A stretch of DNA of 64,000 bases from Flavobacteriaceae bacterium CRH (lineage in GTDB: Bacteria; Bacteroidota; Bacteroidia; Flavobacteriales; Flavobacteriaceae), in contig LMAJ01000026.1 in NCBI GenBank assembly GCA_001507425.1, forward strand, positions 1 through 64,000, read 5' to 3'. Below, piece after piece: positions 8,667-19,600 of this stretch. Position 1 is the stretch's first letter, and each line of letters begins with the position of its first letter. Both the position numbers and the translations under genes were made by a program. Under the pieces are notes generated by a model. That model did not search any database. It had not been told where the DNA came from and was given only the letters and a program-made list of their open reading frames with translations.

Positions 8667-9704
8667 CTATTTTTTTATTTCTGTACTATAAATAACTTCT
8701 CCTTTTTCATTTACAGCCTGAACATATAAGACATCGGCCAGAACTGAAAAAACCATAAAACCATATTCCGAGGATGCAAGTTTACTAAATGGTAAAGTAT
8801 CTATTGCAGTAGATTCTGAAGCTGATCCTGAAACAAAATAATTGGTTTTTCCTTCCGGTTTTAGATGCTGCAAATCATGATCATGTCCAGCGATGTAGGC
8901 GTCTACTTCATATTTATCCAATAATGATTTCAAAGATTTTCTTACCGCCTTGGTGTCATAACTTTCTCTTCTTTTTAATGTTGCCGTAAACAAAGGGTGA
9001 TGACCAACAACTAATTTCCACTTCACGCTTTTAGGTGCTGTTGACAAAGTTTTAGCCAGCCATTTTTTTTGTGCCGTACTATCTTGTGAGACTACATTTT
9101 TACCATAAACATCATTTTTATAAAATTCCGGAATTAGGGCGTTGGTATCTATAAAAGCAATTAGTACCTGCTGGTTAGCATCTCCATTTATATTAAATGT
9201 TTTACTGTAATATCTGGCAGGCATATTCCAACGGCGGCTTATTTTTGAATAGGCCACTTGCGCATCCGGATTACCGGCATAATCATGATTTCCTAGTACA
9301 GGATACCAGTTCCAGTGGAGTGAAAAATCAGTATAAATGTCTTCATAAGAAGATTTCCATTGCGGATCATACTCACTTGCAACACCTACCGGATAGAAGT
9401 TATCACCTGTAGAGATTATAAAATCACGATTAATGGTTGTAGCAGTAATCCCCATTTGCTTCGCCACCGGAATTTGATGATCTTCTCCAAATCTTCCCCA
9501 ATCTCCCATGACAATAAAATTTAATGCGTTGGGGTGTTTTATGACACTATTATCTGTTTTTTGAGCAGTAGCTACATTTATAAAGAGTATACAAATAAAT
9601 ACTTTTAACATTTTTCTTTCTAGCACTTTTGTTTTCATTTTTTTTATCATTAAATTTTGAAGTCTAACTTTTTCTGCTGGCATTCGTTTTAAATCTCTTT
9701 TCAT
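8667..9704 (-). CDS. Purple acid phosphatase-like metallophosphoesterase
   Basis: 345 residues from the first ATG, which overlaps the upstream stop codon by four bases. The signal peptide is better placed from internal starts at 9638 or 9611 (MLKVFICILFINVATAQ), so the true start may be one of these. All five metal-binding blocks of tartrate-resistant purple acid phosphatases appear in order: VMGDWG, GDNFYPVG, GNHDY, VVGHHPLF and GHDHDLQHL. It should be an exported dinuclear-metal phosphomonoesterase. Translational coupling to the GDPD-alkaline phosphatase gene suggests the two act together on released phosphomonoesters. Confidence 0.85.
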   Translation of the reverse strand: MKRDLKRMPAEKVRLQNLMIKKMKTKVLERKMLKVFICILFINVATAQKTDNSVIKHPNALNFIVMGDWGRFGEDHQIPVAKQMGITATTINRDFIISTGDNFYPVGVASEYDPQWKSSYEDIYTDFSLHWNWYPVLGNHDYAGNPDAQVAYSKISRRWNMPARYYSKTFNINGDANQQVLIAFIDTNALIPEFYKNDVYGKNVVSQDSTAQKKWLAKTLSTAPKSVKWKLVVGHHPLFTATLKRRESYDTKAVRKSLKSLLDKYEVDAYIAGHDHDLQHLKPEGKTNYFVSGSASESTAIDTLPFSKLASSEYGFMVFSVLADVLYVQAVNEKGEVIYSTEIKK

Positions 9705-11494
9705 TTTAGGAGTGAAAGTATTTTATTAAATACTTCATTATTTTCGTAAACACCTTGAAAATCTTGCGAATGAGGTCCATAAGAAAATATAGGAACCATT
9801 GTTGCCGTATGGTCATTTGTTATAAAATCGCCCTCTATTTTGTGTTCTTTCAAATTTCCCTGTGGAATAGCAAATCCCGAAGTTTCATGATCTGCTGTAA
9901 TTATGACTAATGTACCTTCATTTTTATCGGCAAAAATAAGTGCCTGAGTGATAGCTGTATCAAAATCTATTGTTTCAGCAACTATTCCGGCGGTATTGTT
10001 AACATGTCCAAAACTGTCAATTTGAGCACCTTCTACCATTAGAAAGAAGGGTTTGTTTTTTTTGTTTAAAAATTCAAGGCTGTATTTTGTCGCTTCTGCC
10101 AATACATCTCCTCTTCCTTCTAAAACTGATGGCACTCTGTTTGGGGCAATAAAAACACCAACGGTATCAATTGTTGCCGTTTGCATTTCTTTAACCGAGG
10201 TTAATAATTTAAATTTAGATCCTAATGATGTATCTTTAAAAGTAGACGCTCCGCCTCCAACAAACAAATTCAATTTACTTTTTAATAAATCTTTAGAAAT
10301 TCCTTCTGTATCAGACCTTTCTTCTCTATGTGCATAAAAAGAAGCTGGGGTTGCGCCGGTAATTTCATCAGTTGTTATTATACCTGTAGAAAATTTTCTT
10401 TTTTGTAAAATTTCTAAAATATTAGCGATTGGTTTTCTCAAACTGTCTGTTCCAATTGCTCTGTTATTCGTTTTTTGACCTGTTGTCAATGCCGTTCCTG
10501 CTGCTGCAGAATCTGTTGTGAAATCATCGGCAGATTGTGTTTTTATAAAACCAATACTCTTTAATTGTGTGAGTGACAATGCACCGCTATTTGCTAAAAC
10601 GGCCGAAGATATTTGAGATAAACCATTTCCGTCTCCAATTAAAAGAATTATATTTTTAACCGGTAGGTCTTTTTGATCTGTTTTATAGGTTGGAATATAA
10701 ACTTTTGAAAAGTTTCTGGCTGTTACTAATCTCTTTGGCAGGGATTCAATATAATGAACACAATTGTAAGGCGTGTCTGTATTAATAATATCTACTCCTA
10801 ATTCTAAAAATGCTTTCCAGGCACTTTTCGTATCCGGAGCTCCCCAGAATCTAAAAGGTTTTTTGGTCGTTTTTGCCTGAGAAATAATTGAACTTACACG
10901 ATTACGATCGTCTTCTGTTAATCTTCCCAACCCATTCCACTTAGAATATTTTTTAAAATCTACACTAACCGTGGCTACTTTTTCCCAATTTTCTTTTGAA
11001 ATAGATTGTCCTAATTCCTGAAAATCAAAGAAAATAAAGCTTGGATATTTTATATAAGTATCAGACTTAGGCCTGTTTCCTGATATAATGATTTTAATAT
11101 TCTTATTACTCGTTATCGTTTTATACTTATTTAAAATAGCAATAAGTTTATTGAGTGTTGCTTCGGCTTCCGTTTTAATATCAATTAAAAAAAATAATTG
11201 CTGCTCTTTTTTATACTGCATTTTTAAAGCGGTTTCTAAAGGCTTTAAATACAAATCTTCTAAAGTTCTTGAAATATTAATATCTTCCTGATTGTGAGAA
11301 ACGTATAGATTATTATCTTTTAAGAAAATGTCGGCTTCTATAGAGGTTACCCCGTTTGAATAAGCATCCCAAAAAGGTATAGTTTGATTATAATCGTTAT
11401 GAGAATGTACTTTAACCAAATGCTGAGAATACAGTAAATTCTCTGCTCCAAATAACGTTATGAATAAAGTGATGAATAAAAATGATATCTTCAT
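9701..11494 (-). CDS. Exported fusion: GDPD-like phosphodiesterase plus alkaline phosphatase
   Basis: 597 residues with an N-terminal signal peptide (FLFITLFITLFGAENLLYSQ). Residues about 25-255 resemble the GDPD/PLC-like TIM barrel: VHSHNDYN, then SIEADIFLKDNNLYVSHNQ with the E-x-D pair and second His, and DIINTDTP near the end. Residues about 275-597 are an alkaline phosphatase: LLIGDGNG, the nucleophile Ser329 in TTDSAAAGTALTTG, EGAQIDSFGHVNN, ITADHETSG and NDHTATMVPIFSYGP supply the metal ligands. The order suggests cleavage of glycerophosphodiesters to glycerol 3-phosphate and then to phosphate by one protein. Preceded by a strong terminator, so it likely has its own promoter, but I saw no clear Pho repeat there. 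Confidence 0.85.
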   Translation of the reverse strand: MKISFLFITLFITLFGAENLLYSQHLVKVHSHNDYNQTIPFWDAYSNGVTSIEADIFLKDNNLYVSHNQEDINISRTLEDLYLKPLETALKMQYKKEQQLFFLIDIKTEAEATLNKLIAILNKYKTITSNKNIKIIISGNRPKSDTYIKYPSFIFFDFQELGQSISKENWEKVATVSVDFKKYSKWNGLGRLTEDDRNRVSSIISQAKTTKKPFRFWGAPDTKSAWKAFLELGVDIINTDTPYNCVHYIESLPKRLVTARNFSKVYIPTYKTDQKDLPVKNIILLIGDGNGLSQISSAVLANSGALSLTQLKSIGFIKTQSADDFTTDSAAAGTALTTGQKTNNRAIGTDSLRKPIANILEILQKRKFSTGIITTDEITGATPASFYAHREERSDTEGISKDLLKSKLNLFVGGGASTFKDTSLGSKFKLLTSVKEMQTATIDTVGVFIAPNRVPSVLEGRGDVLAEATKYSLEFLNKKNKPFFLMVEGAQIDSFGHVNNTAGIVAETIDFDTAITQALIFADKNEGTLVIITADHETSGFAIPQGNLKEHKIEGDFITNDHTATMVPIFSYGPHSQDFQGVYENNEVFNKILSLLK

Positions 11495-11634
11495 TTTAAA
11501 TTAAATTAATAAATTTTGGATAAACAAAAAGGCAATAAGATGGGGCAAAAAAGGATAATCCGTTAGTAAAACCTGATGGATAAATTAAATCTGAAAAATA
11601 GTATCAATTTTATCCGTTTAAGTTTCGAAAAAAT

Positions 11635-11665
11635 AAAAACAGGGTACCTTAAATACCCTGTTTTT
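11635..11665. terminator. Bidirectional terminator between susD and the GDPD-phosphatase gene
   Basis: Perfect 12-bp stem AAAAACAGGGTA / TACCCTGTTTTT with a 7-base loop. It gives a T-run on both strands and would end the susC-susD transcript. Confidence 0.85.
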
Positions 11666-11754
11666 GAAAGTAAACAGTAAAAGACTGCATCTTTTATTGA
11701 GATGACATAAAATTAACAGCAGTCTTTAAATTCAAAACAAAAAAACAACTTAAA

Positions 11755-13497
11755 CTAATATCCTTTATTTTGTACTAAATATCCAGGAACGTTAGAAGCT
11801 CCATCAACTGAAACCTGAGGAATTGGAAACAGTCTATGGTTTACATCTACGTCTGATTTTTCAGTCCATTTGTCTTCAAAATGACTAAAACGAATTTGAT
11901 TGGTTCTTCTTAAACCTTCCCAATAAAATTCAAAACCGTATTCTCTGTACAAAATATCTAAATTGATGGCTGGAAGTGCTGCCGGAATTGGAGTACGAGC
12001 AGTTCTTGAAGTTCTTACTGTATTCATATCAGCTAATGCTCCTCCATTATCTCCTTTTCTTAGTTTAGCTTCAGCGCGCATCATTAAAATTTCAGCATAT
12101 CTAAGCAGTACCATATCTACACTACTATAGGTGTTTCCATCTGGAGAAGTATGACTAAATTGATATTTAGAAACTCTGTATCCGGAAGCATGCATACTTC
12201 CTTCGTTAGTAAAATCAACTTTCAGGGTAAGGTTAACATAACCAACATTTTTATCAGGACCGTTTCCTTTAATTTGTTTCACCGGATAAATTCTGTATCC
12301 TCCATCACATTTAAAAAATGCTCCGTTAGCATCTTTTCTTGCTGCCCATGGAATACCTCTCAAGATTCCTCTGTCAATTTCAAAATCTTCAGCTTTTACA
12401 CAATAGTAATGATCCTGATCGTTTAAAGGTGTAAATCCGGTAAGGTCTTTCAAATTATCAGGCACTTTTGCATTGTTTTTGTAAAATCTAGAATCAGCAT
12501 CTGCAGGATCTACAGATCCATAAGCATCAACCCATGTTTGGTAAAAATCTGATGTAATAGCCGGACCATCTGTTCCGTCTGCATTAATAGATTCCGGTCT
12601 AGGGAACATTGATCCCGGGATTGACCAGTATGCCCAACGGTTATGCTCATCAGCCAAAACTCCACGTTGATCTATTGAAAAGATCACCTCTTTATTTGAA
12701 TTATTATCATCATCAAATAAGTCAAAATATTCAGGAGAAATACTGAATTTACCTGAGTTTACAATATTATCCGTATATTTAATAACCTTGTCCATATCTG
12801 CAGCAGGAAACGTAGGCGTACCATAAGGATCACGGTAAACAGCTGCATTTAAGTTCAATCTTGCAAGAAGTCCCCAAACAGCTGCCTGAGTCATTCTTCC
12901 CGGACCTTTATCCGTATTAATAACATCGGCAATAGACAATAACTCACTTTCGATGTAAGAAACCGCATCTTGTCCTCTAAGTATTTCTGAAGTACTGGCT
13001 GATGATTCTTTTTTGAACACAAGTCCCCAGCTGTCTAATGTCTGCATATTTAAATAAGCTCTTAGCGCCTTCATTTCGTAAAGTGCTCCTTGTGCTTCTG
13101 TATTTCCGCCTTCTGCAAGAGGAGTCAACACTTCAATAGCAGATAATGTTCTTGAAATATTTTTAGTAAGAGCATTCCACGTAGTTGTAACCAAGTCATT
13201 AGTAGGTGTTGTGGTATGCGCATGAACTGCTAAATATTTACCTCCATCGTACCAGTCAGTTCCACCTCTGTAAGGTAAAATACCTTCGTCGCTGGCAATT
13301 AACTGTAAACCAAAATTATTTGTATGATACCATGTTGATTTTAATTGGCCATAAGCGGGAGCAATTGCACCACTAATTGCTTCTGCCTGTCCTGCACCAT
13401 TTAAGGATTCATCAAGCACATTTTCTTCTAAGTCTGTACAGCTCCAGTTAAAGAATAAACTGAATGCAAGACCTGCTATTATTATTTTATTTTTCAT
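11755..13497 (-). CDS. susD-like: SusD/RagB-family outer-membrane substrate-binding lipoprotein
   Basis: 580 residues. The signal peptide ends in lipobox Cys20 (FFNWSC). Typical SusD features are the N-terminal TPR-like helices (ALYEMKALRAYLNMQTLDSWG), the SSVDMVLLRYAEILMMRAEAKLRKGD block, and the closing RREYGFEFYWEGLR-like segment (LYREYGFEFYWEGLRRTNQIRF). It forms the lid on the SusC barrel and captures ligand at the cell surface. It follows susC by 16 bases. SusC/D pairs normally import glycans or peptides; its setting among phosphatases suggests a phosphorylated ligand, which is inference. Confidence 0.9.
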   Translation of the reverse strand: MKNKIIIAGLAFSLFFNWSCTDLEENVLDESLNGAGQAEAISGAIAPAYGQLKSTWYHTNNFGLQLIASDEGILPYRGGTDWYDGGKYLAVHAHTTTPTNDLVTTTWNALTKNISRTLSAIEVLTPLAEGGNTEAQGALYEMKALRAYLNMQTLDSWGLVFKKESSASTSEILRGQDAVSYIESELLSIADVINTDKGPGRMTQAAVWGLLARLNLNAAVYRDPYGTPTFPAADMDKVIKYTDNIVNSGKFSISPEYFDLFDDDNNSNKEVIFSIDQRGVLADEHNRWAYWSIPGSMFPRPESINADGTDGPAITSDFYQTWVDAYGSVDPADADSRFYKNNAKVPDNLKDLTGFTPLNDQDHYYCVKAEDFEIDRGILRGIPWAARKDANGAFFKCDGGYRIYPVKQIKGNGPDKNVGYVNLTLKVDFTNEGSMHASGYRVSKYQFSHTSPDGNTYSSVDMVLLRYAEILMMRAEAKLRKGDNGGALADMNTVRTSRTARTPIPAALPAINLDILYREYGFEFYWEGLRRTNQIRFSHFEDKWTEKSDVDVNHRLFPIPQVSVDGASNVPGYLVQNKGY

Positions 13498-13513
13498 GTT
13501 TTTTTATTTTTGA

Positions 13514-16483
13514 TTAAAATGCCACGTTTAAGCCAAATACAATGGTTCTGCTTCTTGGGTAACTGAAATAGTCAATTCCAAAAGACTGAATTTCGCCCAC
13601 TGAAGTTCCAGTATTAATTTCAGGATCATAACCACTGTATTTTGTGATTACAAATAAGTTTTGTCCTGTTACCGAAAGACGAATATTATCCATAACATTG
13701 TCAATTCCGATCAATTTTGGACTTAAATTATAACCCAATGTTGCATTATTTAATCTTAAGAAACTACCGTCTTCTAAATATCTGGTAGAAACGGTGTTTG
13801 AGTTAGTTGATGCTTCGTTTAAATATTGTGAAGCCCTGTCTGTAGTGTTAAAAGAATTTGCCAGACTTCCTCTGTTGAATGAAGTCATTGCAACGTGGTT
13901 GTAAATTTTATTTCCTCCGGCACCATTAAAATTAGCTCCAAAGTCAAAATTTTTGTATTTCAAATTCAAATAAAAGGCATATACATAATCCGGTAATGCA
14001 CTTCCTGCTGCGATACGGTCATTGTCAAGGATCTGACCATCTCCATTTGTATCTGCAAATTGATTTAAACCATCGGCACCAATTCCTGTAAAGTCAAGCA
14101 TATAAAAAGTACCAATTGGCTGTCCGTTAAGAACTCCGTTTATAGTTGCTCCAGATTGTCCGCCTCCTTGCGCACCTCCGGTTGTTAAAATTTTATAAGG
14201 TGAGTTTTCTACTTTATTATCTGTAAAAGCTATATTTCCACCAATGCTATAAGAGAAATCTTTACTTTTATCACTGCTGTAATCTAAAGCAATTTCAATA
14301 CCGTTGTTTTTGATTTCCATATTAGGAATGTTTGTCCAATACTTTGCTGCAGGCTGAATAGGGTCTACAGGGGCTACTTCTAATAAAATATTATCTGAAA
14401 CTTTGTTGAAATAATCAACAGTACCTGATAATCTATTATTGAATAAACTAAAATCTAAACCTATATTTGCTTGTGTTGAAACCTCCCATTGAATATTTGG
14501 ATTGGCAAGACGTGTGTAGATTGAACCATAAGGATACCCGGCTAAATCTGTAGTAGATGGATCTAATGGATACGTATCATATCCGCTGTTACTTTCTGTG
14601 TAACTTGTTTTTGTAATTTTTGAAGGAATCTCCTGAACACCGGTTTTTCCCCAACTTGCTCTTAGCTTAAGATTGTTAACCATTTCAGATTCTTTTAAAA
14701 AATCTTCTTTAGTAATATTCCAACCCAAAGCAACAGATGGAAAATACCCGTATCTGTTATTTTTACCAAATTTAGAAGAACCATCGGCACGCATTGTTGC
14801 TGTAAGCAAATATTTGTTGTCGAATCCATAGTTTAATCTTCCAAAGAAAGACTGAAGCTCATTTTCGACTGCAGACGAAGACTTGGTTCTAAGCTCAGTT
14901 GCTGCTTCGATTTGGTTTTTTGGCTCAACACCATTATCAGGAAATCCCTTAAAGTCATAATTCTTTTGATTTACCTGCGTTTTCTGATAAGACTGACCTG
15001 CTAAAATTGTAAAATTATGAGCCTTAACATTAAAATTATACGTTAATGTATTTTCGTATAAGATATTGTTATTAGTAGTCGCAATATTGTTTAAAGTACT
15101 TTCGGTTGTATTAGTAGCCGAAGTATATGGCAAAACCTGAATGTCTCTTTCAGACATGGAATAATCAACTCCAAGATTGAATTTATATGTTAATCCTTTT
15201 ATAAATTCAAATGATGGCGCAATATTGGCCAAAATACGATTGTTAGTTGTTTCATCAGAATAAATTCTCTGACTGATTATAGGATTTACAGCATCATTAC
15301 TTAGGTTAACATTTGGCTGTCCGTCAACATAAACTGCATCAGTAGGATTCATTGTCAACATATTACCCACTACAGTTTTGGCATCTGGTCTTGAATTTTC
15401 AAGTTTTGTTGCTGTCATGTTAAAAGCAACATTAAATTTATCATCAAATGCTTTTTGGTTTAAATTCAAACGTCCAGAATAGCGTTTTAAATCACTATTT
15501 TGTAAAATACCTTCCTGATTATCTACACCTAAAGAGGCAGCATATGTTGATTTATCTGTTCCTCCACTCATTGAGAAATTAACGTTTTGAGAAACACCAG
15601 TTCTGGTTAATTCATCCTGCCAGTCAGTATTTGCTCCACCGTCTTGTAAATTTCCGTTTACAGCGGCAACTTGCTGTCTAAATTCATCAGCACCAAAAAC
15701 ATCAACTTTATTCGCTAATGTTGAAAATCCGGTACTCATAGAAAGGTTTATTTTAGTCTGGCCTTTTGATCCTTTTTTAGTTGTAATTACAATTACTCCA
15801 TTACCACCTCTTGCACCATAAATTGCAGCAGCTGATGCATCTTTAAGCACCTCAATACTTTCGATATCCTGTGGATTGATAAAGTTTAAAGGATTTGAAG
15901 CAACACCTGTATTAGAATTATCTAATGCAAATCCGTCTACTACATATAAAGGCGTTGTTCCAGAGCGCAAACTTCCTACACCACGAATAATAATATCCTG
16001 CGAAGCTCCTGGTTCACCACTTGCCGCGATAACATTAACACCTGCAACTTTACCCTGAATCAATTGTCCGGCATTTGCCACTACTCCTTTGTTAAAGTCT
16101 TCACTTTTTACAGAAGAGATAGCACCGGTTACATCAGATCTTTTTTGAGAACCGTAACCAACCACTACTACTTCATTTAATGTGCTAATCTCTTCTGCAA
16201 GAGAAACCGTTAATTTTTGACTACCAGAAAAAGAAACTTCTTTTGTTTTAAATCCCACATACGAAAAAACTAAAACACCGTCGTTTAATAGTGTTTTAAT
16301 TTTAAAATTACCATCAAAATCGGTTGTAACAGCTCCTTTCGACTCTCCTTTTACATAAACAGAGACTCCCGGTACGGGTACTTTTTCAACATCAGAAACT
16401 ACTATTCCTGATACTGATACCTGCGCATAGGAATATGACATACATCCTAAGGCAAGAATTAACAATGCGTAAATTTTTTTCAT
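13514..16483 (-). CDS. susC-like: SusC/RagA-family TonB-dependent outer-membrane transporter
   Basis: 989 residues. Signal peptide (KIYALLILALGCMSYSYAQ), then a carboxypeptidase-regulatory-like domain at about 22-100 (VSGIVVSDVEKVPVPGVSVY), the EVVVVGYGSQKRSDVTGAI link, a plug domain (about 115-230, with IIIRGVGSLRSGTTPLYVVDG and IEVLKDASAAAIYGARGGNGVI) and a beta-barrel ending in an aromatic residue (VFGLNVAF). It imports bound ligand using TonB energy. Upstream are an 11-bp-period repeat (16615-16653) and a TAnnTTTG box (16506-16513). First gene of the susC-susD operon. Confidence 0.95.
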   Translation of the reverse strand: MKKIYALLILALGCMSYSYAQVSVSGIVVSDVEKVPVPGVSVYVKGESKGAVTTDFDGNFKIKTLLNDGVLVFSYVGFKTKEVSFSGSQKLTVSLAEEISTLNEVVVVGYGSQKRSDVTGAISSVKSEDFNKGVVANAGQLIQGKVAGVNVIAASGEPGASQDIIIRGVGSLRSGTTPLYVVDGFALDNSNTGVASNPLNFINPQDIESIEVLKDASAAAIYGARGGNGVIVITTKKGSKGQTKINLSMSTGFSTLANKVDVFGADEFRQQVAAVNGNLQDGGANTDWQDELTRTGVSQNVNFSMSGGTDKSTYAASLGVDNQEGILQNSDLKRYSGRLNLNQKAFDDKFNVAFNMTATKLENSRPDAKTVVGNMLTMNPTDAVYVDGQPNVNLSNDAVNPIISQRIYSDETTNNRILANIAPSFEFIKGLTYKFNLGVDYSMSERDIQVLPYTSATNTTESTLNNIATTNNNILYENTLTYNFNVKAHNFTILAGQSYQKTQVNQKNYDFKGFPDNGVEPKNQIEAATELRTKSSSAVENELQSFFGRLNYGFDNKYLLTATMRADGSSKFGKNNRYGYFPSVALGWNITKEDFLKESEMVNNLKLRASWGKTGVQEIPSKITKTSYTESNSGYDTYPLDPSTTDLAGYPYGSIYTRLANPNIQWEVSTQANIGLDFSLFNNRLSGTVDYFNKVSDNILLEVAPVDPIQPAAKYWTNIPNMEIKNNGIEIALDYSSDKSKDFSYSIGGNIAFTDNKVENSPYKILTTGGAQGGGQSGATINGVLNGQPIGTFYMLDFTGIGADGLNQFADTNGDGQILDNDRIAAGSALPDYVYAFYLNLKYKNFDFGANFNGAGGNKIYNHVAMTSFNRGSLANSFNTTDRASQYLNEASTNSNTVSTRYLEDGSFLRLNNATLGYNLSPKLIGIDNVMDNIRLSVTGQNLFVITKYSGYDPEINTGTSVGEIQSFGIDYFSYPRSRTIVFGLNVAF

Positions 16484-16505
16484 TTAAATACTTTTTTAGT
16501 TTGCC

Positions 16506-16513
16506 CAAAAGTA
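16506..16513 (-). promoter_or_regulatory. Candidate -7 promoter box of susC
   Basis: On the minus strand, TACTTTTG fits the Bacteroidota -7 consensus TAnnTTTG, 22 bases upstream of the susC start codon. No clear -33 element at the usual 19-bp spacing, as expected if an activator substitutes for it. Confidence 0.4.
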
Positions 16514-16614
16514 TTTTATGGATCCCGGCAATAGGAGGATTTTTGTATTTCAAAAGTGGACTTTTAATTCAATTTAGGATAATATTAACGATGAAAAAGG
16601 GTAATTTTTGTTCA

Positions 16615-16653
16615 TTAACATTGGGCTAACTTTCAGTAAATGCAATGCTAACA
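16615..16653 (-). promoter_or_regulatory. Candidate Pho box upstream of susC
   Basis: Plus-strand hexamers TTAACA (16615), CTAACT (16626) and CTAACA (16648) share an 11-bp register, with a weak unit at 16637. The orientation relative to the gene is the same as for phoD and ppk1. The site starts 132 bases upstream of susC and lies directly after the stop codon of the sensor gene. Confidence 0.5.
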
Positions 16654-16658
16654 AAAAA

Positions 16659-19600
16659 CTAAGCATTATGTTCTTTATATTCCTTTGGAGTTTTTCCAAA
16701 ATACTTTTTAAAAGAGCGCCCAAAGTATTTTGGATCATTATAACCACACTCAAAACTTATTTCAGATATATTTAATTTTTTGGTTTTTAGCAAAACTTCT
16801 GCCTTTTGCAAGCGAAGCGACATTAATATATCTGAAGGAGATTGATTTAAAGATTCTTTAAATAAACGATAGCATTTTACCCTCGAAATCCCCAATTGCT
16901 CTACAAGCATTTCTACATTAAATGAAGGATTTTGTAATTCCTCTTTAATTATTTCTAAGGCACGTTTTAAAAGCTTTTCATTTGGGGTAACATGTTCATT
17001 ATTTTCTGTTAGAATCTCAAATATTTTTTGTTGAATTTTATGCTCTTTAAAGGGTTCTGTATTTTGAGTAATTAAAGTATCAATCTTTTTTCTGATAAAT
17101 GATGCTCTTGCAGGCAATTTAATATGGGTATCTATACCGATTTCTAATAATTGTTCATCCAATTCATAATTAATATCTTCCGAGATATAGATCAATGGCA
17201 TTTTTATATTTGAATTTTCTTTGTTTTGCTTTAAAAAATTAATCAGATCATTTGAGAATACTGCCTGATAAAAAACCAGAGCGGCTATATCGATCTGTTT
17301 GAGTATTGCGTTTAAATTAAAAACGGAACTTTCAAAAATTAAATTATAATTTTCGCTTTCCAAAACCTGATTTGCTGCCGGATTATTGAATTGATCACCA
17401 AAAACCAAAAGACACTTTTTATCAGAAGAAAACTGGTCCTGATAATTAAAATTTTTCCAGGAAATTGTTTCTTTAAAGTTGGTTTCAGGATCAATAACTT
17501 GTATCGGGATTCGTAATGTTGTCTGGAAGTGTTCTTCTGACGACGGAATAAATTCTCCTTGTAAATCTTGTAATAAAACCTGTAAAGCCCTAAAATAAGG
17601 ACTATAATGTAAAATATTGTACCAGTTGTTCTTTAAGATAACACTATCAGAAACTGCTTCAATTTGTAAAAAATTGGTTTCGTATGTAATCGAAATATTC
17701 AGCGTGCTGTCTTTGTCAGAATATTTACTAAAATCATTAAAAAAGTATTGTAATGCTAGTTTTAACCGCAATACATCGACAATGGCAACACAATTTTTAC
17801 TGTCTATTTCACAATTAAAATTTACCTCGTTTAGCTGTAAATCTTTTTTTAGTTTTTCAACATTATTTTTTAAAACAGGAAATAAATCAGCGGCGGCTTT
17901 TTTAATGGGGCCAAGGTCTTTAACGTGTTCCAGATAATTCCATTCAGAAATAAGATTTATCAATTTACCAGATTCCGACATCAGAGCCTGCTGGGTTTCT
18001 GCATCTTTTTTAAATGAACTCGATATATCAATTATTCTGTTTATCGGATCTTGAAATTCAGCCAGAATAAAAGTTTTAAATTTTTCGATTTCAAAATTCT
18101 CATTTTTAAAATTGCTGTGAAGAATCAAAAGTTTTTCTTTTTGTTCCTCTATTTTTTTGTTTTTTTGATCCAGTTCCTTATTAATTTCTTCCAGGTTTTT
18201 TTTCTGGCGTTCAATTACATTGGTACGTGCCCTTACCAGTTCCTCCAAATACTTTTTCTGTACCAGTGCCTTTTTATTTTTAAAATAAACTATTACTATA
18301 CAAATCAGCAGGATAAAACCGGATAACAGTATATAAAACAATATCGATTCATAGAATGCCTTATTGATATGAAGGCTGAAAAATGCAGGTTCTACTATAC
18401 CATTTTTGCCCTGTTTGATCAAAAAGGTGTAATCGCCGGAAGACAGGTCTGTATATTCTATTTTATTGTCAAAATTTAAAAGAGTCCATCCTTCATCTTT
18501 TCCTTCGAGTTGGTAATAAATGTCATTTTTGTTGTTCTTCGGAAATAAAACAGGGATTACATCAATTTCTAATTCATTATTAGTAAAGCTTTTTTCAATC
18601 GCTACCAGATAATTTTCGCTACCATCTATTTTCAATTTTATTTTTGCTTTTGAACTGCCGGAGTGAATTGTACTCGGATTAAAATAATTAAGCCCTTCTA
18701 CGCCTCCAAAAAACAAATTTCCTTTAGAATCCTGATAATATGCACCTTCAGAAAATTCGGGTGCCTGCCATCCATGATCCGGATTATAAAAAGTAATGGT
18801 ATATTTTTTTTTATCGATAGAAGCAATTCCTTTTGTGGTACTGACCCAAACCTTATTTCCGTTATCTATAAGTCCATATACCATATGACTGGGCAATCCT
18901 TCCAACTCTGTGATATTTTTTACTACACCTTTATTTTTATTAAAAACAGTTATACCTCCAAGAGAAGCGATCCAATAATTATCTGATTCGTTATCCAGAA
19001 AAACAGCATAGATACTATTGCCTAAAATTCCTTCTTTGGTGGTTATTTTCTTTAAAGTACCTGTGGTTAAATTAAATATAACTACTCCATTATTTTCTGT
19101 AGCGAGTATAAGATTTTGATTGTTTTTTTTAGCACATCTTATATTATATTTATTTAATAGTTCCTGTCCTTTAAATTTTTCAAACTTTCCTGTTGTTATA
19201 TTAAATTTAGCCACCCCGCCCCAGCATCCCATCCAGAGCTGCTTGTTCTGATCTTCGCATATAGAGTAGCATCTGTTAATAGGCATTCCTGCTATATTGC
19301 TAGTTTCATAGCTTGTGCATGTATTTCCCGAAATACTTAAAATTCCTTTGTAAGTTCCAGCCCAGACCGTTCCGTCACTTGAAGTAAACAAGGTTCTTAT
19401 TCGCTCCCAATCTGGATTCGAAGACGCCTTATTTATTTTAAATTTTTCAAAAAAATGGTTTTTGTCATTGTAATAATAAAGTCCCTTTGTATAATAACCC
19501 AACCAAATTTTTCCTTTACTGTCTTTGGTAATAGCTCTAATTGTTTCATTTGGTAAATAAGGCTCTTTTACAGGATGCGGCATAATAGAATTTATTTTTT

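Noticed and set aside
11713..11718. TTAACA near the 3' end of susD as a Pho box for the GDPD gene
   Set aside because: It lies outside the terminator and has no second hexamer at 11 bp.
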